Positions 9,119 through 17,937 of a stretch of DNA of 64,000 nt are shown here, piece after piece (the stretch's first letter is position 1; each line of letters opens with the position of its first letter). This DNA is from Planctomycetota bacterium. Lineage in GTDB: Bacteria; Planctomycetota; UBA1135; UBA2386. The position numbers and the translations under genes are program-made. The stretch covers positions 1 to 64,000 of the forward strand of contig JAEUHQ010000072.1 in NCBI GenBank assembly GCA_016794565.1, read 5' to 3'. The notes under the pieces were generated by a model. The model was not told where the DNA came from, did not search any database, and worked only from the letters and a program-made list of their open reading frames with translations.

Positions 9119-10966
9119 TCACTCCGCCTTCAGTTCGCCGCGGCGCGCCTTCTCGCGCCACTCCGCTTCGATCGCGGGGATGCGCGGCTTCAGCTTGTTG
9201 GCGCGCGGCGTCACGACGACGCCTTCCGGCGACACGGTGACGTTGCGTTCGAACGCGTCGACGTAGCCGGGCGGCGGCACCCGCTCGTGCGCCATCGCGC
9301 CGCGCGACAGGATGCCGCGCAGGAACGCCTCCGCTTCGTCGCGGGTGAGGGCGTCGCCGCGACGGCCGGCGTACAGGTTGATCGCCATGTCGACGGCGGG
9401 GGACGCATCGTCCTCGCGGATCTGCACCGGGAAGAACGAACCGATCCATCGCGACAGCTCGCTGCGATCGAGGAAGCCGTCGCCGTTCGTGTCGGCCGCC
9501 GGCAGCACGCGGGCGTGTTCCTGGAACGCCGCCTCCGTGTGCTCGCGACCCCATGGCTTCGTGCGTGCCGTGACCCAGTCGTTGAGTCCGAGCCAGTCGA
9601 TGATCGCGACGTCGCGGAGATACCAGCCGGTCGTGCCGACGACCGCGTCGACCTGCACCGGGATGTCGTCGGGGTCGGTGTTGAAGTCGCCGCGCGGCGG
9701 ATACCGCGTCTGGAAGTGCGCGAGCGCCGCTGCGATCTGGTTGCAGCGCATGCCGACGAAGTGGATGTGCAGGAACATCTGCAGCGAGTCGTGCCAGCGC
9801 CAGATCGGGCGGAGCACGGCGGGCACACGGTCGGCGAGCGGCGTGACGCCGTTCATCGGCATGTCGCGGCTGATCCAGAAGTGCACCCAACCGGCGGTCG
9901 ACGCGACGAACGTCAGCGCGAGGAGCGTGATCGTCGGCCACACACGCGGCATCAGCTGCGCGCCCATCGCGGCGAGCGACAGCCAGCCGATCGGCACGAG
10001 CTGGCTCAGCACGCGGTACTCGAAGTGGTCGCCGCCGACCTGGTACACGTAGTAACCGACGTGGATCACGATCGCGCCGAGCGCGGCGAACGCGGGCATG
10101 CGCCGCATCGTCGTTGCCAGCAGAGAGGCGCGGTGCCGCCACGTGTCGTGCGCCGCCCACAACGCGGCGACCGGGAACCACAGCCAGAGCCCGTGCTCGA
10201 AGAGGAAGCACTTCAGGAATGGCACGCCGGCCTCCGGCCACGGCTCGACGACCTTGGCGTAGTACGTGTTCGGGAGCCAGTCGCCGTAGAACCAGCGTCG
10301 CCACGCGACGTGCAGCGCGACGAGCACGAGCGGCAGCAGGCCCGTCATCAGCGCGCGCAGGCTGCGGTTGGCGCGATCGAATGCCAGCGGCGCTGCGGCT
10401 GCGGTGGCCGCGACGAAGAGGAGCCCGTCGGGTCGCGTCAGCGCGGCGAGCGCGGCAGCCGCGGACCACTTCACCAGCCAGCGTGCATCGCGGCGCTCGG
10501 ACGGCACGAACGCGAGAACGACCCACACGAGATGCGCGAGGTTGAAGAGTGCGGTCTCGAGGCCGCTCGTCATCCACTGCAGGAACGAACGGTTGCCGAC
10601 GATGCAGGCGAGCGTGAGGAGCGCGATCGCGTCGCCGACGCGTTCGCCGGAGCGTCGCCGGAGCCGGAGCGCCGTGGTCGCGATCACCACGAACTGGCAG
10701 ATGCCGAACGCGATCGACAGCACGTTCGCGGCTGCGGGCGGCTCGACGCCGAAGAACCTCCACACCGCCCACAGCAGCAGCGCCCACGAGAAACCCGTGT
10801 AGCCCTCGACCGGCTGGAACGGCGGCGGGTTCCAGACGAGGCCGTGGCCGGCCATCGCGTTCGACACGTAGCGGAACGTGATGAACGCGTCGTCGCAGAG
10901 GAACGCGAGCGCCGACGCACCCACGATCGTCACGGCGAGGAGGATCAGCAGGACCGCGGCGCGCAT
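9119..10966 (-). CDS. GT-C membrane glycosyltransferase (AftB/Rv3805c-like) with C-terminal EF-hand
   Basis: A 615-residue polytopic membrane protein with about ten TM helices. The first helix is followed by CDDAFITFRY (24-33) and VEGYTGFSW (53-61), the first periplasmic loop typical of AftB/Rv3805c-like GT-C transferases that use polyprenyl-linked sugars; the Asp pair at 25-26 is the expected catalytic site. After the last helix, a soluble tail of about 170 residues holds the perfect EF-hand loop DTNGDGFLDRSE (492-503) and a degenerate second one near 534-545. Fusion of a calcium-binding tail to a GT-C enzyme is unusual. The start has a -10-like TAGCAT only ten bases upstream. Confidence 0.82.
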   Translation of the reverse strand: MRAAVLLILLAVTIVGASALAFLCDDAFITFRYVSNAMAGHGLVWNPPPFQPVEGYTGFSWALLLWAVWRFFGVEPPAAANVLSIAFGICQFVVIATTALRLRRRSGERVGDAIALLTLACIVGNRSFLQWMTSGLETALFNLAHLVWVVLAFVPSERRDARWLVKWSAAAALAALTRPDGLLFVAATAAAAPLAFDRANRSLRALMTGLLPLVLVALHVAWRRWFYGDWLPNTYYAKVVEPWPEAGVPFLKCFLFEHGLWLWFPVAALWAAHDTWRHRASLLATTMRRMPAFAALGAIVIHVGYYVYQVGGDHFEYRVLSQLVPIGWLSLAAMGAQLMPRVWPTITLLALTFVASTAGWVHFWISRDMPMNGVTPLADRVPAVLRPIWRWHDSLQMFLHIHFVGMRCNQIAAALAHFQTRYPPRGDFNTDPDDIPVQVDAVVGTTGWYLRDVAIIDWLGLNDWVTARTKPWGREHTEAAFQEHARVLPAADTNGDGFLDRSELSRWIGSFFPVQIREDDASPAVDMAINLYAGRRGDALTRDEAEAFLRGILSRGAMAHERVPPPGYVDAFERNVTVSPEGVVVTPRANKLKPRIPAIEAEWREKARRGELKAE

Positions 10967-10975
10967 CGCGGCGGG

Positions 10976-10981
10976 ATGCTA
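10976..10981 (-). promoter_or_regulatory. -10-like TAGCAT before the GT-C gene
   Basis: TAGCAT on the minus strand ends ten bases before the ATG at 10966. Transcription would begin about three bases before the start codon. No good -35 match is visible. Confidence 0.45.
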
Positions 10982-11018
10982 GCACTACTTTGTCAGTCGA
11001 AGCGCGCGGGCGAGTCCG

Positions 11019-12215
11019 CTACGCCTCTACCCGCGATACGACGGCCTTCTTCTGGCCAGCCGGGTTGCCGAACTTGTCGGTCGCCGGCGTGTCGACCGGC
11101 TCGTACATCATGTTGCGCCGCTGCGGCACGAAGCCCGCGTCCTTGATGTGGCGTTCGATCTCGGGGATCGACGTCGGGTGCGTGCAGCCCGCCGAGCTGA
11201 CGACGTTCTCTTCGAGCATCGCGCTGCCGAAGTCGTCGGCACCCATCGAGAGTCCGATCTGGCAGACCTTCATGCCCTGCGTGACGAAGCTCGACTGCAC
11301 GTGCGGCACGTTCTGCAGGTAGAGCCGCGCGAGCGAGAGGGTCCGCAGGTATTCGGCGACCGTCGCCTTCAGGCCGCCGCGGTCGGCGAGCAGCTTCGTG
11401 CCGAGCGGCGTGTGGTCGGGCTGGTAGGTCCACGGGATGAACGCGGTGAACACGTTCGTCTCGGCCTGCAGCTCGCGGATGCGCGTCATGTGCTCGATGC
11501 GATCGGCGTCCGTCTCGACGTGGCCGAACATCATCGTCGCGGAGCCCTTGCCCCCGAGCATCGCCCACTGGCGCATCACTTCGAGCCACTCCTCGGTGGT
11601 CGCCTTCTTGGGCGCGATGACCTTGCGCACGCGTTCGACGAGGATCTCGGCGCCGCCGCCCGGGATCGAGTCGAGGCCGGCGGCCTTCAGGTCCTGCAGC
11701 ACCGCGCGCACTGGCCGCTTCTCGAGCTTGCTCAGGTGCGTGATCTCGGGCGGGCTCATGCCGTGGATCCACACCTGCGGGTAGCGCTGCTTCAGGTCGC
11801 GGAAGAGTTCGGCGAACCAGTCGCTCTTGAGCCGCGGATGGTGGCCGCCCTGCAGCAGGAGCTGGATGCCGCCCTTCTCGACGAGCTCGTCGACCTTCTT
11901 GTAGATGACGTCGCGCGTCAGCACGTAGGCGTCCGCCGCGTCCGGCGAACGGTAGAACGCGCAGAAGCCGCAATCGGTGACGCAGACGTTCGTCGGGTTG
12001 ATGTTGCGGTCGACGATGTAGGTGACGCGCAGCTTGCCGTCGGATTGCGGCGGGTGGAGGCGCAGGCGCACGTCGTTCGCGAGCATGCCGAGCGACGGCT
12101 GGTCGAGACCGCGGTAGAGCAGCAGCGCCTCGTCGGGCGTGAGCGCGCCGCCGGAGACGGCCTTCTGGCTCGCGTCGCGGAGACGGATCGGGTCGGCGGT
12201 GACGGCGGGCGTCAT
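11019..12215 (-). CDS. mqnC: Cyclic dehypoxanthinyl futalosine synthase
   Basis: A 398-residue radical SAM enzyme of the futalosine route to menaquinone; it converts dehypoxanthine futalosine to its cyclic form. The radical SAM cluster motif is CVTDCGFC (Cys78, Cys82, Cys85), within NPTNVCVTDCGFCAFYR, which is MqnC-like. LLQGGHHP, SPPEITHL, FIPWTYQPDHTPLG and MGADDFGSAMLEENVVSSAG are further MqnC signatures. MqnE is the closest alternative but lacks this combination. The ATG at 12215 follows a purine-rich stretch (gggagg). No other mqn genes lie in the window. The enzyme implies menaquinone-based respiration. Confidence 0.93.
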   Translation of the reverse strand: MTPAVTADPIRLRDASQKAVSGGALTPDEALLLYRGLDQPSLGMLANDVRLRLHPPQSDGKLRVTYIVDRNINPTNVCVTDCGFCAFYRSPDAADAYVLTRDVIYKKVDELVEKGGIQLLLQGGHHPRLKSDWFAELFRDLKQRYPQVWIHGMSPPEITHLSKLEKRPVRAVLQDLKAAGLDSIPGGGAEILVERVRKVIAPKKATTEEWLEVMRQWAMLGGKGSATMMFGHVETDADRIEHMTRIRELQAETNVFTAFIPWTYQPDHTPLGTKLLADRGGLKATVAEYLRTLSLARLYLQNVPHVQSSFVTQGMKVCQIGLSMGADDFGSAMLEENVVSSAGCTHPTSIPEIERHIKDAGFVPQRRNMMYEPVDTPATDKFGNPAGQKKAVVSRVEA

Positions 12216-12225
12216 GGGGGAGGGA

Positions 12226-12231
12226 ACGGTA
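12226..12231 (-). promoter_or_regulatory. -10-like TACCGT before mqnC
   Basis: TACCGT on the minus strand ends ten bases before the mqnC ATG, predicting a leader of about four bases. It fits the recurring TAnnnT pattern in this window. Confidence 0.4.
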
Positions 12232-12323
12232 GGGGGCCGGGCGCGGCGGGTGAAGCCCAACGTCGCGGCGCCGCCGCGAATTGCCCGCTGGCGGGCGACC
12301 CCGGGCCGCGCGACCATGCGCCG

Positions 12324-12938
12324 ATGGCGAGCCGCTACTCGTTCCTGGTCGAAACGTACGCGAGCGAGATCCTGAAGGTGCTGACGGTCTGGTGGATGGC
12401 GCAGGAAGAGGATCTCGACGCGAGGCCGCGCGCGAGCGACCGGCGCGGTCGAACGCTGCGCGAGCACATGATCCACCAGTGCCAGAGCGAGAACGGCTGG
12501 TTCACCGGCATGTTCGGCATCGCCGTTCCCGGCGACGTGCTGCCGGCGGAGCCTTCGCGGCGATCGTTCCTGCGCCACTACGCAGCAGCGGCCGAAGCGC
12601 GTCGCCTCTCGCTCGCGAACAAGGACGACGCGTGGTGGGAGACCGAGGCCGCGTTCTTCGAGACGATGCGGTCCCGCACCTGGATCATGGTGCGGCGCAT
12701 CGCACACACGGCCCATCACCGCGGGCAGCAGACCGCGATGCTGCGCCGCCTCGGTCGCGACCTCTACAGCACGTACGGACCGACCGCGGACACCGGCGGG
12801 CTGGCGAAGGACAAGCCGCCGGTCGTCTACCCGTTCCCCGGCGTCGAGGCTCTCCTCGCCGCGGAAGCGCGCCCCGGCGCGGCGACGCCGTTGCCGCCGC
12901 CGGTCGCGCGCGCGGTGACGGAACGACCCTCGGCGTAG
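12324..12938 (+). CDS. DinB-like four-helix metal-binding protein
   Basis: A 204-residue protein of the DinB/YfiT-like superfamily. It has histidines at the expected places for the metal site: HMIHQC at 48-53 (end of helix 2) and HTAHHRGQQ at 128-136, the typical HxxxHxxQ motif of the last long helix. It is mostly helical, with a proline/alanine-rich tail after about residue 170. Family members are often thiol-dependent S-transferases, but the substrate is unknown. The ATG at 12324 gives a normal N-terminus; the upstream open frame overlaps mqnC and is a shadow. Confidence 0.85.
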   Translation: MASRYSFLVETYASEILKVLTVWWMAQEEDLDARPRASDRRGRTLREHMIHQCQSENGWFTGMFGIAVPGDVLPAEPSRRSFLRHYAAAAEARRLSLANKDDAWWETEAAFFETMRSRTWIMVRRIAHTAHHRGQQTAMLRRLGRDLYSTYGPTADTGGLAKDKPPVVYPFPGVEALLAAEARPGAATPLPPPVARAVTERPSA

Positions 12939-12988
12939 TCGCGGTCGTCGTCTGCCTTGCCGGGCAGGGTTCTCGGATCGCCCGCGGT

Positions 12989-12994
12989 TACCAT
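12989..12994 (+). promoter_or_regulatory. -10-like TACCAT before the repeat lipoprotein
   Basis: TACCAT lies 23 bases before the ATG at 13018. A purine-rich GGGGG stretch between them could serve as ribosome-binding site. Confidence 0.35.
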
Positions 12995-13017
12995 CCGCGC
13001 CACTCCGGGGGTTCCGA

Positions 13018-14988
13018 ATGGATCGATCAGGGTCGCATCGTTCTTCCGTCGCACTGCTGCTCGCGTGCGCTCTCGCGTCGTGCACTCACCACGCGGGCGT
13101 GCTGAAGCGCTACGACGACAAGAAGCCGGTCGCCGGGACCGAGCAGTTCGTGCCCGGCGCCGCGACGACATGGACCTTCACGTTCGATCCGAAAGCGCAG
13201 GGCGGTCTGGTGCGCGGTTCGGTCGCCGCCGCGACCGAGGCCACGCTCGAGTTCGACATCGAGTCGCACGTCGTCGACGCGAAGAACGACTACGACGTCG
13301 CCGAGGCGATCGTGCTGCGTGCGATCCTGGCGCCGTTCTACCTGGTGTTCCTCGGGCCCGTGTTCGGCGCGGACGTGCGGGACTACGGCGGCGACGGCTC
13401 GGTCGGAGTCGGGGATCGCCTTCTCAACGCGGTCCACGTGATCAACCCGCTGATGGCGTGGCCGCTCGGCACACCCACAGCGGGCGAAGACCACGTCGTC
13501 GAGGTGCGCCGCGAACGTCTGCCGGCGAAGGTGTGCCCTCCACTGGCCCTCGAACTCGCGATCCTCGGCCGCGGAACGACCGCGACGCTGCCCGTGGTCG
13601 TCGCGGCCGATGGCAAGTTCGAGGTCGATGCGATGCCCGTCGTCGCGCAGGTGTGGGACCAGGGCGTGCGGGCCGAGCTGCGCGACCGCAACACCGGCCG
13701 CGTCGAGCCGGTCCCCGGCTTCGGTCCGCGCCTCGGCCAGTACCTCGCGAGCACCGGGCTCCTGGTCGAGCTGGAGTGGGGCGTCGCGCGCGCTGCGGAC
13801 ACACGTTCCGCGTACGAGAAGTTCCGCGTTGCCCATGCGAATTCGCGGTACGAGGCCGAGATCGGGGAGCGCCTCGCCGAGATCGACTGGCGCGACGCGA
13901 TCCGCGGCGACCGCACGTCGCTGCTGGTCTTCGCCGCGACGCGGCCGACCCACCCTCGCGCCGCCGAGGCGAAGGCGCGCGTCGAGGAACTCGACTGGCA
14001 GGAGGCGGTGGGGGCCGACACGATCCGTGCCTACGAGATGTTCCTCGCCGCGCAACCCGACGGGCTGCGCGCGGAGATGGCGCGGCGGCGCCTGGCCGAT
14101 CTCGGCGCCGTGCGCGATCGGGAACGCGCGCTTCGCGTCGACACGCCGGAGGCGTACCGCCGCTACCTCGCGGACCACCCGGACGCATCCGACGCGGATG
14201 CCGTTCGTGCGCGCATCGCGTTGCTCGACGAGCAGGCCCCGGTCTGGCAGGCGACCTGCGCGACGGGCACCGCCGACGCGTTCCGTGGCTTCGTCGCGAA
14301 GAACCCCGCGAGTCCCTGGGTCAACGCGGCGCAGCGTGCGCTGCAGGATCTCGAAGGGCGCGACATCGTCGACCTGATCGAAGAGGGCAAGATCGAGGTC
14401 GGCGCGTCCGGCGGCGGCATCCAATCCGCCGGCCTCGACGTGAAGCGCCTCGCGCCGTACCCGCTCGTGGTGAGGGTGCCGGCTGGCACCTACCTCGTCG
14501 CCTCGCGATCGTCCGCCCAGAACATGGTCGTCACGCGCGACACCACGATGAAGCTGACCGACGTGGCGTCGTTCGTGCGACTCGACGTCGCGTGCGCGAA
14601 CAAACCGAAGGACATCCCGCACTCCGGGGACTCGTTCGCCCTCGAGCGGCCGGCTCACAACGGCCAGCTCGCCCGCCTCGCCGCGGTGCTCGATCGCGCC
14701 AAGGTCGACTACGCGACGCGTCAGGCCGCCGTGTGGATCGTCACGGACGACGCGACGTACGGCGGGCTCGGCATCCTCGTCTCCCGCCCCATGGGGGCGA
14801 TCTCGGGCGGCAGCCGGGTGATCGGCCCCGAAGCGGCGGCTCGCGCGCTGCAGCTGTGTGCGGACGCCGGCATCGAGATCCGAGGCACGCAGCTTCTCGC
14901 GGATCGGGAGTCCTTCGCGCCGCAACTGCCGGACGGCGAACTCAAGACGTGGCTGGCTGCGCAGCAACCGTCGCCGCAGAAGCAGTGA
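13018..14988 (+). CDS. Lipoprotein with five tandem helical repeats
   Basis: A 656-residue predicted lipoprotein: hydrophobic segment 10-20, then the lipobox LASC with Cys22. Residues about 254-447 consist of five tandem units of 36-41 residues with the pattern Trp-xx-Ala, then Ala-Tyr-xx-Phe/Tyr, Pro, and a helix ending in Leu (starts near 254, 291, 327, 364 and 410). Each unit looks like a pair of helices, so the array is probably TPR-like. N- and C-terminal regions (30-250, 450-656) are beta-rich and unrecognised; GGIQSAGLDVKRLAPYPLVVRVPAGTYLV resembles a small beta-sandwich. It stands alone between DinB-like and MgtC-like genes. Possibly a periplasmic scaffold; this is inference. Confidence 0.82.
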   Translation: MDRSGSHRSSVALLLACALASCTHHAGVLKRYDDKKPVAGTEQFVPGAATTWTFTFDPKAQGGLVRGSVAAATEATLEFDIESHVVDAKNDYDVAEAIVLRAILAPFYLVFLGPVFGADVRDYGGDGSVGVGDRLLNAVHVINPLMAWPLGTPTAGEDHVVEVRRERLPAKVCPPLALELAILGRGTTATLPVVVAADGKFEVDAMPVVAQVWDQGVRAELRDRNTGRVEPVPGFGPRLGQYLASTGLLVELEWGVARAADTRSAYEKFRVAHANSRYEAEIGERLAEIDWRDAIRGDRTSLLVFAATRPTHPRAAEAKARVEELDWQEAVGADTIRAYEMFLAAQPDGLRAEMARRRLADLGAVRDRERALRVDTPEAYRRYLADHPDASDADAVRARIALLDEQAPVWQATCATGTADAFRGFVAKNPASPWVNAAQRALQDLEGRDIVDLIEEGKIEVGASGGGIQSAGLDVKRLAPYPLVVRVPAGTYLVASRSSAQNMVVTRDTTMKLTDVASFVRLDVACANKPKDIPHSGDSFALERPAHNGQLARLAAVLDRAKVDYATRQAAVWIVTDDATYGGLGILVSRPMGAISGGSRVIGPEAAARALQLCADAGIEIRGTQLLADRESFAPQLPDGELKTWLAAQQPSPQKQ

Positions 14989-15020
14989 CCGAGGTCGTGC
15001 GTCGCTGCCGAAGCCACGAG

Positions 15021-15026
15021 TAGTAT
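15021..15026 (+). promoter_or_regulatory. -10-like TAGTAT, predicted leaderless GTG start
   Basis: TAGTAT ends six bases before the GTG at 15033, so normal -10 to start spacing would put transcription initiation on the start codon itself. Confidence 0.4.
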
Positions 15027-15032
15027 CGGGCG

Positions 15033-16301
15033 GTGCTCGCCGATCTCGACCTCGCCGTTCTTCGCGACTTCGGCACGGCGCTCCTGATCGGCGGCCTGAT
15101 TGGCGTCGAGCGCGAGAAGCGCAACACCCGCGAGGGGTACGGGGTCGCCGGCTTGCGCAGCTTCGTGTTGCTGTCGCAGCTCGGGGCGATCGGCGGCTGG
15201 CTCGGCATGCGTCTCGGATCGCCGTGGATCCTCGGGGCGACGCTGCTCGCGGCTGCAGCCGTGGTGCTCGCCGGCTACGCGACTTCGACGAAGAAGTACC
15301 CGGACAGCCTCGGCATCACGACCGAACTGGCGGCGCTCGTCGTGTGCCTGCTCGGCGCGCTCGTGACGACGGGTTATCGCGAACTGGCGATCGGGCTCGC
15401 GGTCACGACGGCGGCGCTGCTCGCCTACAAGCAGCCGCTGCACGACCTCGTCGGACGGCTGGGCTGGAACGACGTGCTCGTCGGCCTGCGCTTCCTGCTC
15501 GCGACGTTCATCGTGCTGCCGCTCCTGCCGAACGAAGCGATCGACCCGTGGGGCGCGATCAACCCGTACACGCTCTGGCTGCTCGTGTTGCTGATCTCCG
15601 GGCTCTCGCTCGTCGGCTACGTGGTCACACGATGGCTCGGGCCCGGCAAGGGCATCGGCGCGACCGCGGCGGCCGGCGGTCTCGTCAGTTCGACGGCGGT
15701 CACGCTGACGTTCGTGAAGCAGAGCCGCGAACCCGGCGCCGGGGGGCGACAGCTCGCGGGCGGCATCCTCCTGGCGTGGGGGATCATGTTCGTGCGCGTG
15801 CTCGTCGCCGCGAGCGTCGTGTGTTCGGCGATGTTCCAGAGAATGCTGCCCGCGTTCGGTGCGATGGCCGCGGCGAGCGCGATCGCGGCGGCCGTGTGCC
15901 TGCGCACGGGCGGCACGGTCGAGCCGCAGGCGGCGGCGGTGGTTCCGGTGAAGAACCCGTTCTCGCTCTGGTCCGCGTGCAAGTTCGCGGCCCTGTTCGC
16001 CGGAGTGCAGCTCCTGCTGAAGCTCGGCCAGCACCATCTGCCGGCCTCGGGTGTCTACGCGGTCGCGGCGATCGCGGGCCTGACCGACGTCGACGCGATC
16101 ACGCTGTCGATGGCGGAGCAGGCGTCCGCATCGCCGGGGCTCGTGGCGACCGCGGTCACCGCGATCCTGGTCGCGGTCGTCAGCAACACGCTGGTGAAGG
16201 CGTCGATCGCCTCCGTGCTCGGACACCGTCTCTCGCGTCCGGTCTGGCTCGGCACCGTCGGGATCCTGCTCACCGGCGTCGGCGCGCTGATGGTCTCGTA
16301 G
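15033..16301 (+). CDS. MgtC/SapB-DUF4010 membrane protein
   Basis: A 422-residue polytopic membrane protein. The N-terminal part (about 1-140) matches the MgtC/SapB family: ALLIGGLIGVEREKR, then GLRSFVLLSQLGAIGG. The rest (about 180-422) is the DUF4010 domain, with VSSTAVTLTFVKQSRE and AGLTDVDAITLSMA as clear landmarks. Roughly twelve TM helices are visible. The transport or regulatory role of the fused family is not settled. The start is GTG at 15033; there is no in-frame ATG at the conserved N-terminus. A strong hairpin follows the gene at 16321. Confidence 0.9.
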   Translation: MLADLDLAVLRDFGTALLIGGLIGVEREKRNTREGYGVAGLRSFVLLSQLGAIGGWLGMRLGSPWILGATLLAAAAVVLAGYATSTKKYPDSLGITTELAALVVCLLGALVTTGYRELAIGLAVTTAALLAYKQPLHDLVGRLGWNDVLVGLRFLLATFIVLPLLPNEAIDPWGAINPYTLWLLVLLISGLSLVGYVVTRWLGPGKGIGATAAAGGLVSSTAVTLTFVKQSREPGAGGRQLAGGILLAWGIMFVRVLVAASVVCSAMFQRMLPAFGAMAAASAIAAAVCLRTGGTVEPQAAAVVPVKNPFSLWSACKFAALFAGVQLLLKLGQHHLPASGVYAVAAIAGLTDVDAITLSMAEQASASPGLVATAVTAILVAVVSNTLVKASIASVLGHRLSRPVWLGTVGILLTGVGALMVS

Positions 16302-16320
16302 GAGCGCGTGCGGAACGTGC

Positions 16321-16340
16321 GCCCCGCCCGTGGGCGGGGC
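16321..16340. terminator. Bidirectional hairpin between convergent genes
   Basis: Perfect 9-bp GC stem with a two-base loop: GCCCCGCCC, GT, GGGCGGGGC. It sits between the stop of the MgtC-like gene (16301) and the stop of the small lysine-rich gene (16360), both pointing at it. No strong T-tract flanks it. Confidence 0.7.
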
Positions 16341-16359
16341 GCGGCGGTTCGGCGCGGGC

Positions 16360-16464
16360 TCAGCCCTTCATCGCCTTCTTCGCGGCCTTCTCGGCGCGTT
16401 TCTCCTTCAGGGTCTTCTGCGCCTTCTTCTTCTCTTCCTTCTTGCCTTGTTGGCCCTTGGCCAT
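16360..16464 (-). CDS. 34-residue lysine-rich basic protein
   Basis: A very small protein of 34 residues, MAKGQQGKK at the start and KKAMKG at the end, made almost only of Lys, Ala, Glu, Gln and Gly, and predicted to be one long basic helix. Evidence that it is real: an ideal Shine-Dalgarno GGAGG six bases before the ATG, a start codon and stop in a compact unit, and a strong hairpin directly after the stop. Short 'MAKGQ..K' lysine-rich proteins occur in many bacteria without known function; nucleic-acid or ribosome binding is a guess from charge. A long open frame continues upstream but is a shadow of the peroxidase gene. Confidence 0.7.
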   Translation of the reverse strand: MAKGQQGKKEEKKKAQKTLKEKRAEKAAKKAMKG

Positions 16465-16598
16465 GGTGTCCTCCGTGGGGATCGACGAGGGTGGTCGGGG
16501 ATCGTGGCGGCGAAGCGCCGCACGTCGTCGCGGGACGCCCGCGACGCGGACAAGGTGCGCGGAGCACGCACCAATGTCCAGTGGCCGCTTCGTGCAGC

Positions 16599-17837
16599 TC
16601 ACCGGAACGGATCGGCGAAGCGCGGGTCGTGCACCAGCTCGTGATCGGTCAACGTCTCGAGGAACGCGATCAGGTCGGCGCGGTCGCGCGATGTGAGCGG
16701 GAAGCCGATCGTCGACGTGGTCATCGAGGCCGTCGTCGCGGTCGGGCCGTCGTCCGGACGTCGCCCCGCCCAGCCGGATCCGTCGGCGGATGTGCCACCG
16801 AGTCGAACATCGAGTCGCGGGTGTTCCTTCACGCCGTGCGAATAGAACCGCAGCACTTCGTCGAGCGTGGCGAACCGGCCGTCGTGCATGTACGGCGCGG
16901 TCAACGCGATGTTGCGCAGGGAAGGAGCGCGGAACTTCCCGGCGTCGGCGGAGCGCTTCGTGACGGCACCTTGGCCGAGGTCGAGGGGACGGCGGCCGTC
17001 GTCGAGCCCGTTGTTGGTGCACTCGTCCGACCCGAACGCGTCCGGGCGCAGAGGGCCTGCGTTGGTGCACGTCCGCATGCGGCGAACGTGGCACGAGGCG
17101 CAGCTCGCCTGTTCGTCGGACTGGCCGAAGAAGAGTCGCTTGCCGCGATTCTCCGCGTCGCTGAAGTCGGGAAAGGCGGCGCGCACGTCGCCGGTGACCG
17201 CGAGGCCACGGTCGTACCTGGAGTCGACGCTCGCGATGGCGCGAACGAACATCGCGAGCGCCGCCGCCACTCGGGGTGTGTCGATCGTGGGATCGCCGAA
17301 CGCGCGCCGGAACAGCTCCGCGTAACCAGGTTCCGAACGCAGCCTGGCGAGCATCGTGTCGAGGTCGAGGCCCATCTCGATCGGATCCTGGATCGGGCGC
17401 AGCACCATGTCCTCGAGGCTCGGGCTGCGACCGTCCCAGAAGAAGGGGCCGTCGTGCTCCGCGAGATCGACGATGGCCATCGAATTGCGCGCGGTCGAAC
17501 GACCGTCGAAGCCTCGGCTCCTGGCGCGATCGTCGGCGAAGGCGAGCGACTGCCGGTGGCACGTGGCGCACGACGTCGTCCTGTTCTTCGACAGGAGCGG
17601 GTCGTGGAAGAGCACGCGGCCGAGTGTCGCGCGTTCGTTGCCCGACGGATCGGGCGGTTGGGGCGCGTTACCCTCCGGTAACGACGCGGGGCCGCCACAG
17701 CCGCGGCCGAAGACCCGCTTCGGGAGGCGGTAGTCGATGGTTCCATCGGGCAGATGGAACCGCGGCTCCTGGCCGAGCACGGGCATCGGCGCCAAGGTGA
17801 GAAGGGCGATGAGCGAACGGACGGCGATGGACCGCAT
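16599..17837 (-). CDS. Di-heme cytochrome c peroxidase (MauG/CCP family)
   Basis: A 412-residue secreted protein with a signal peptide (residues 1-22) and two heme-c motifs, SCATCH (Cys90, Cys93, His94) and SCASCH (Cys246, Cys249, His250). Other family marks are LGRVLFHDPLLSKN, NSMAIVDLAEHDGPFFWDGRSPSLEDM and APYMHDGRFATLDEVLRFY. It would be periplasmic and reduce hydrogen peroxide, or act as a MauG-like oxidase; the two cannot be told apart here. The C-terminal part has a Gly/Asp/Thr-rich insertion near residues 350-370. The ATG at 17837 is chosen because it begins the signal peptide; the frame is open further upstream. Confidence 0.9.
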   Translation of the reverse strand: MRSIAVRSLIALLTLAPMPVLGQEPRFHLPDGTIDYRLPKRVFGRGCGGPASLPEGNAPQPPDPSGNERATLGRVLFHDPLLSKNRTTSCATCHRQSLAFADDRARSRGFDGRSTARNSMAIVDLAEHDGPFFWDGRSPSLEDMVLRPIQDPIEMGLDLDTMLARLRSEPGYAELFRRAFGDPTIDTPRVAAALAMFVRAIASVDSRYDRGLAVTGDVRAAFPDFSDAENRGKRLFFGQSDEQASCASCHVRRMRTCTNAGPLRPDAFGSDECTNNGLDDGRRPLDLGQGAVTKRSADAGKFRAPSLRNIALTAPYMHDGRFATLDEVLRFYSHGVKEHPRLDVRLGGTSADGSGWAGRRPDDGPTATTASMTTSTIGFPLTSRDRADLIAFLETLTDHELVHDPRFADPFR

Positions 17838-17937
17838 CGCGGACTCCGGGGCATTCGGTGGCGGCGACGCCCGCTCTTCGCAACGAGGATGCCGCGCCTC
17901 GCGTGACACCATGCTCGCCGCTACACCTCCGGGCCCG

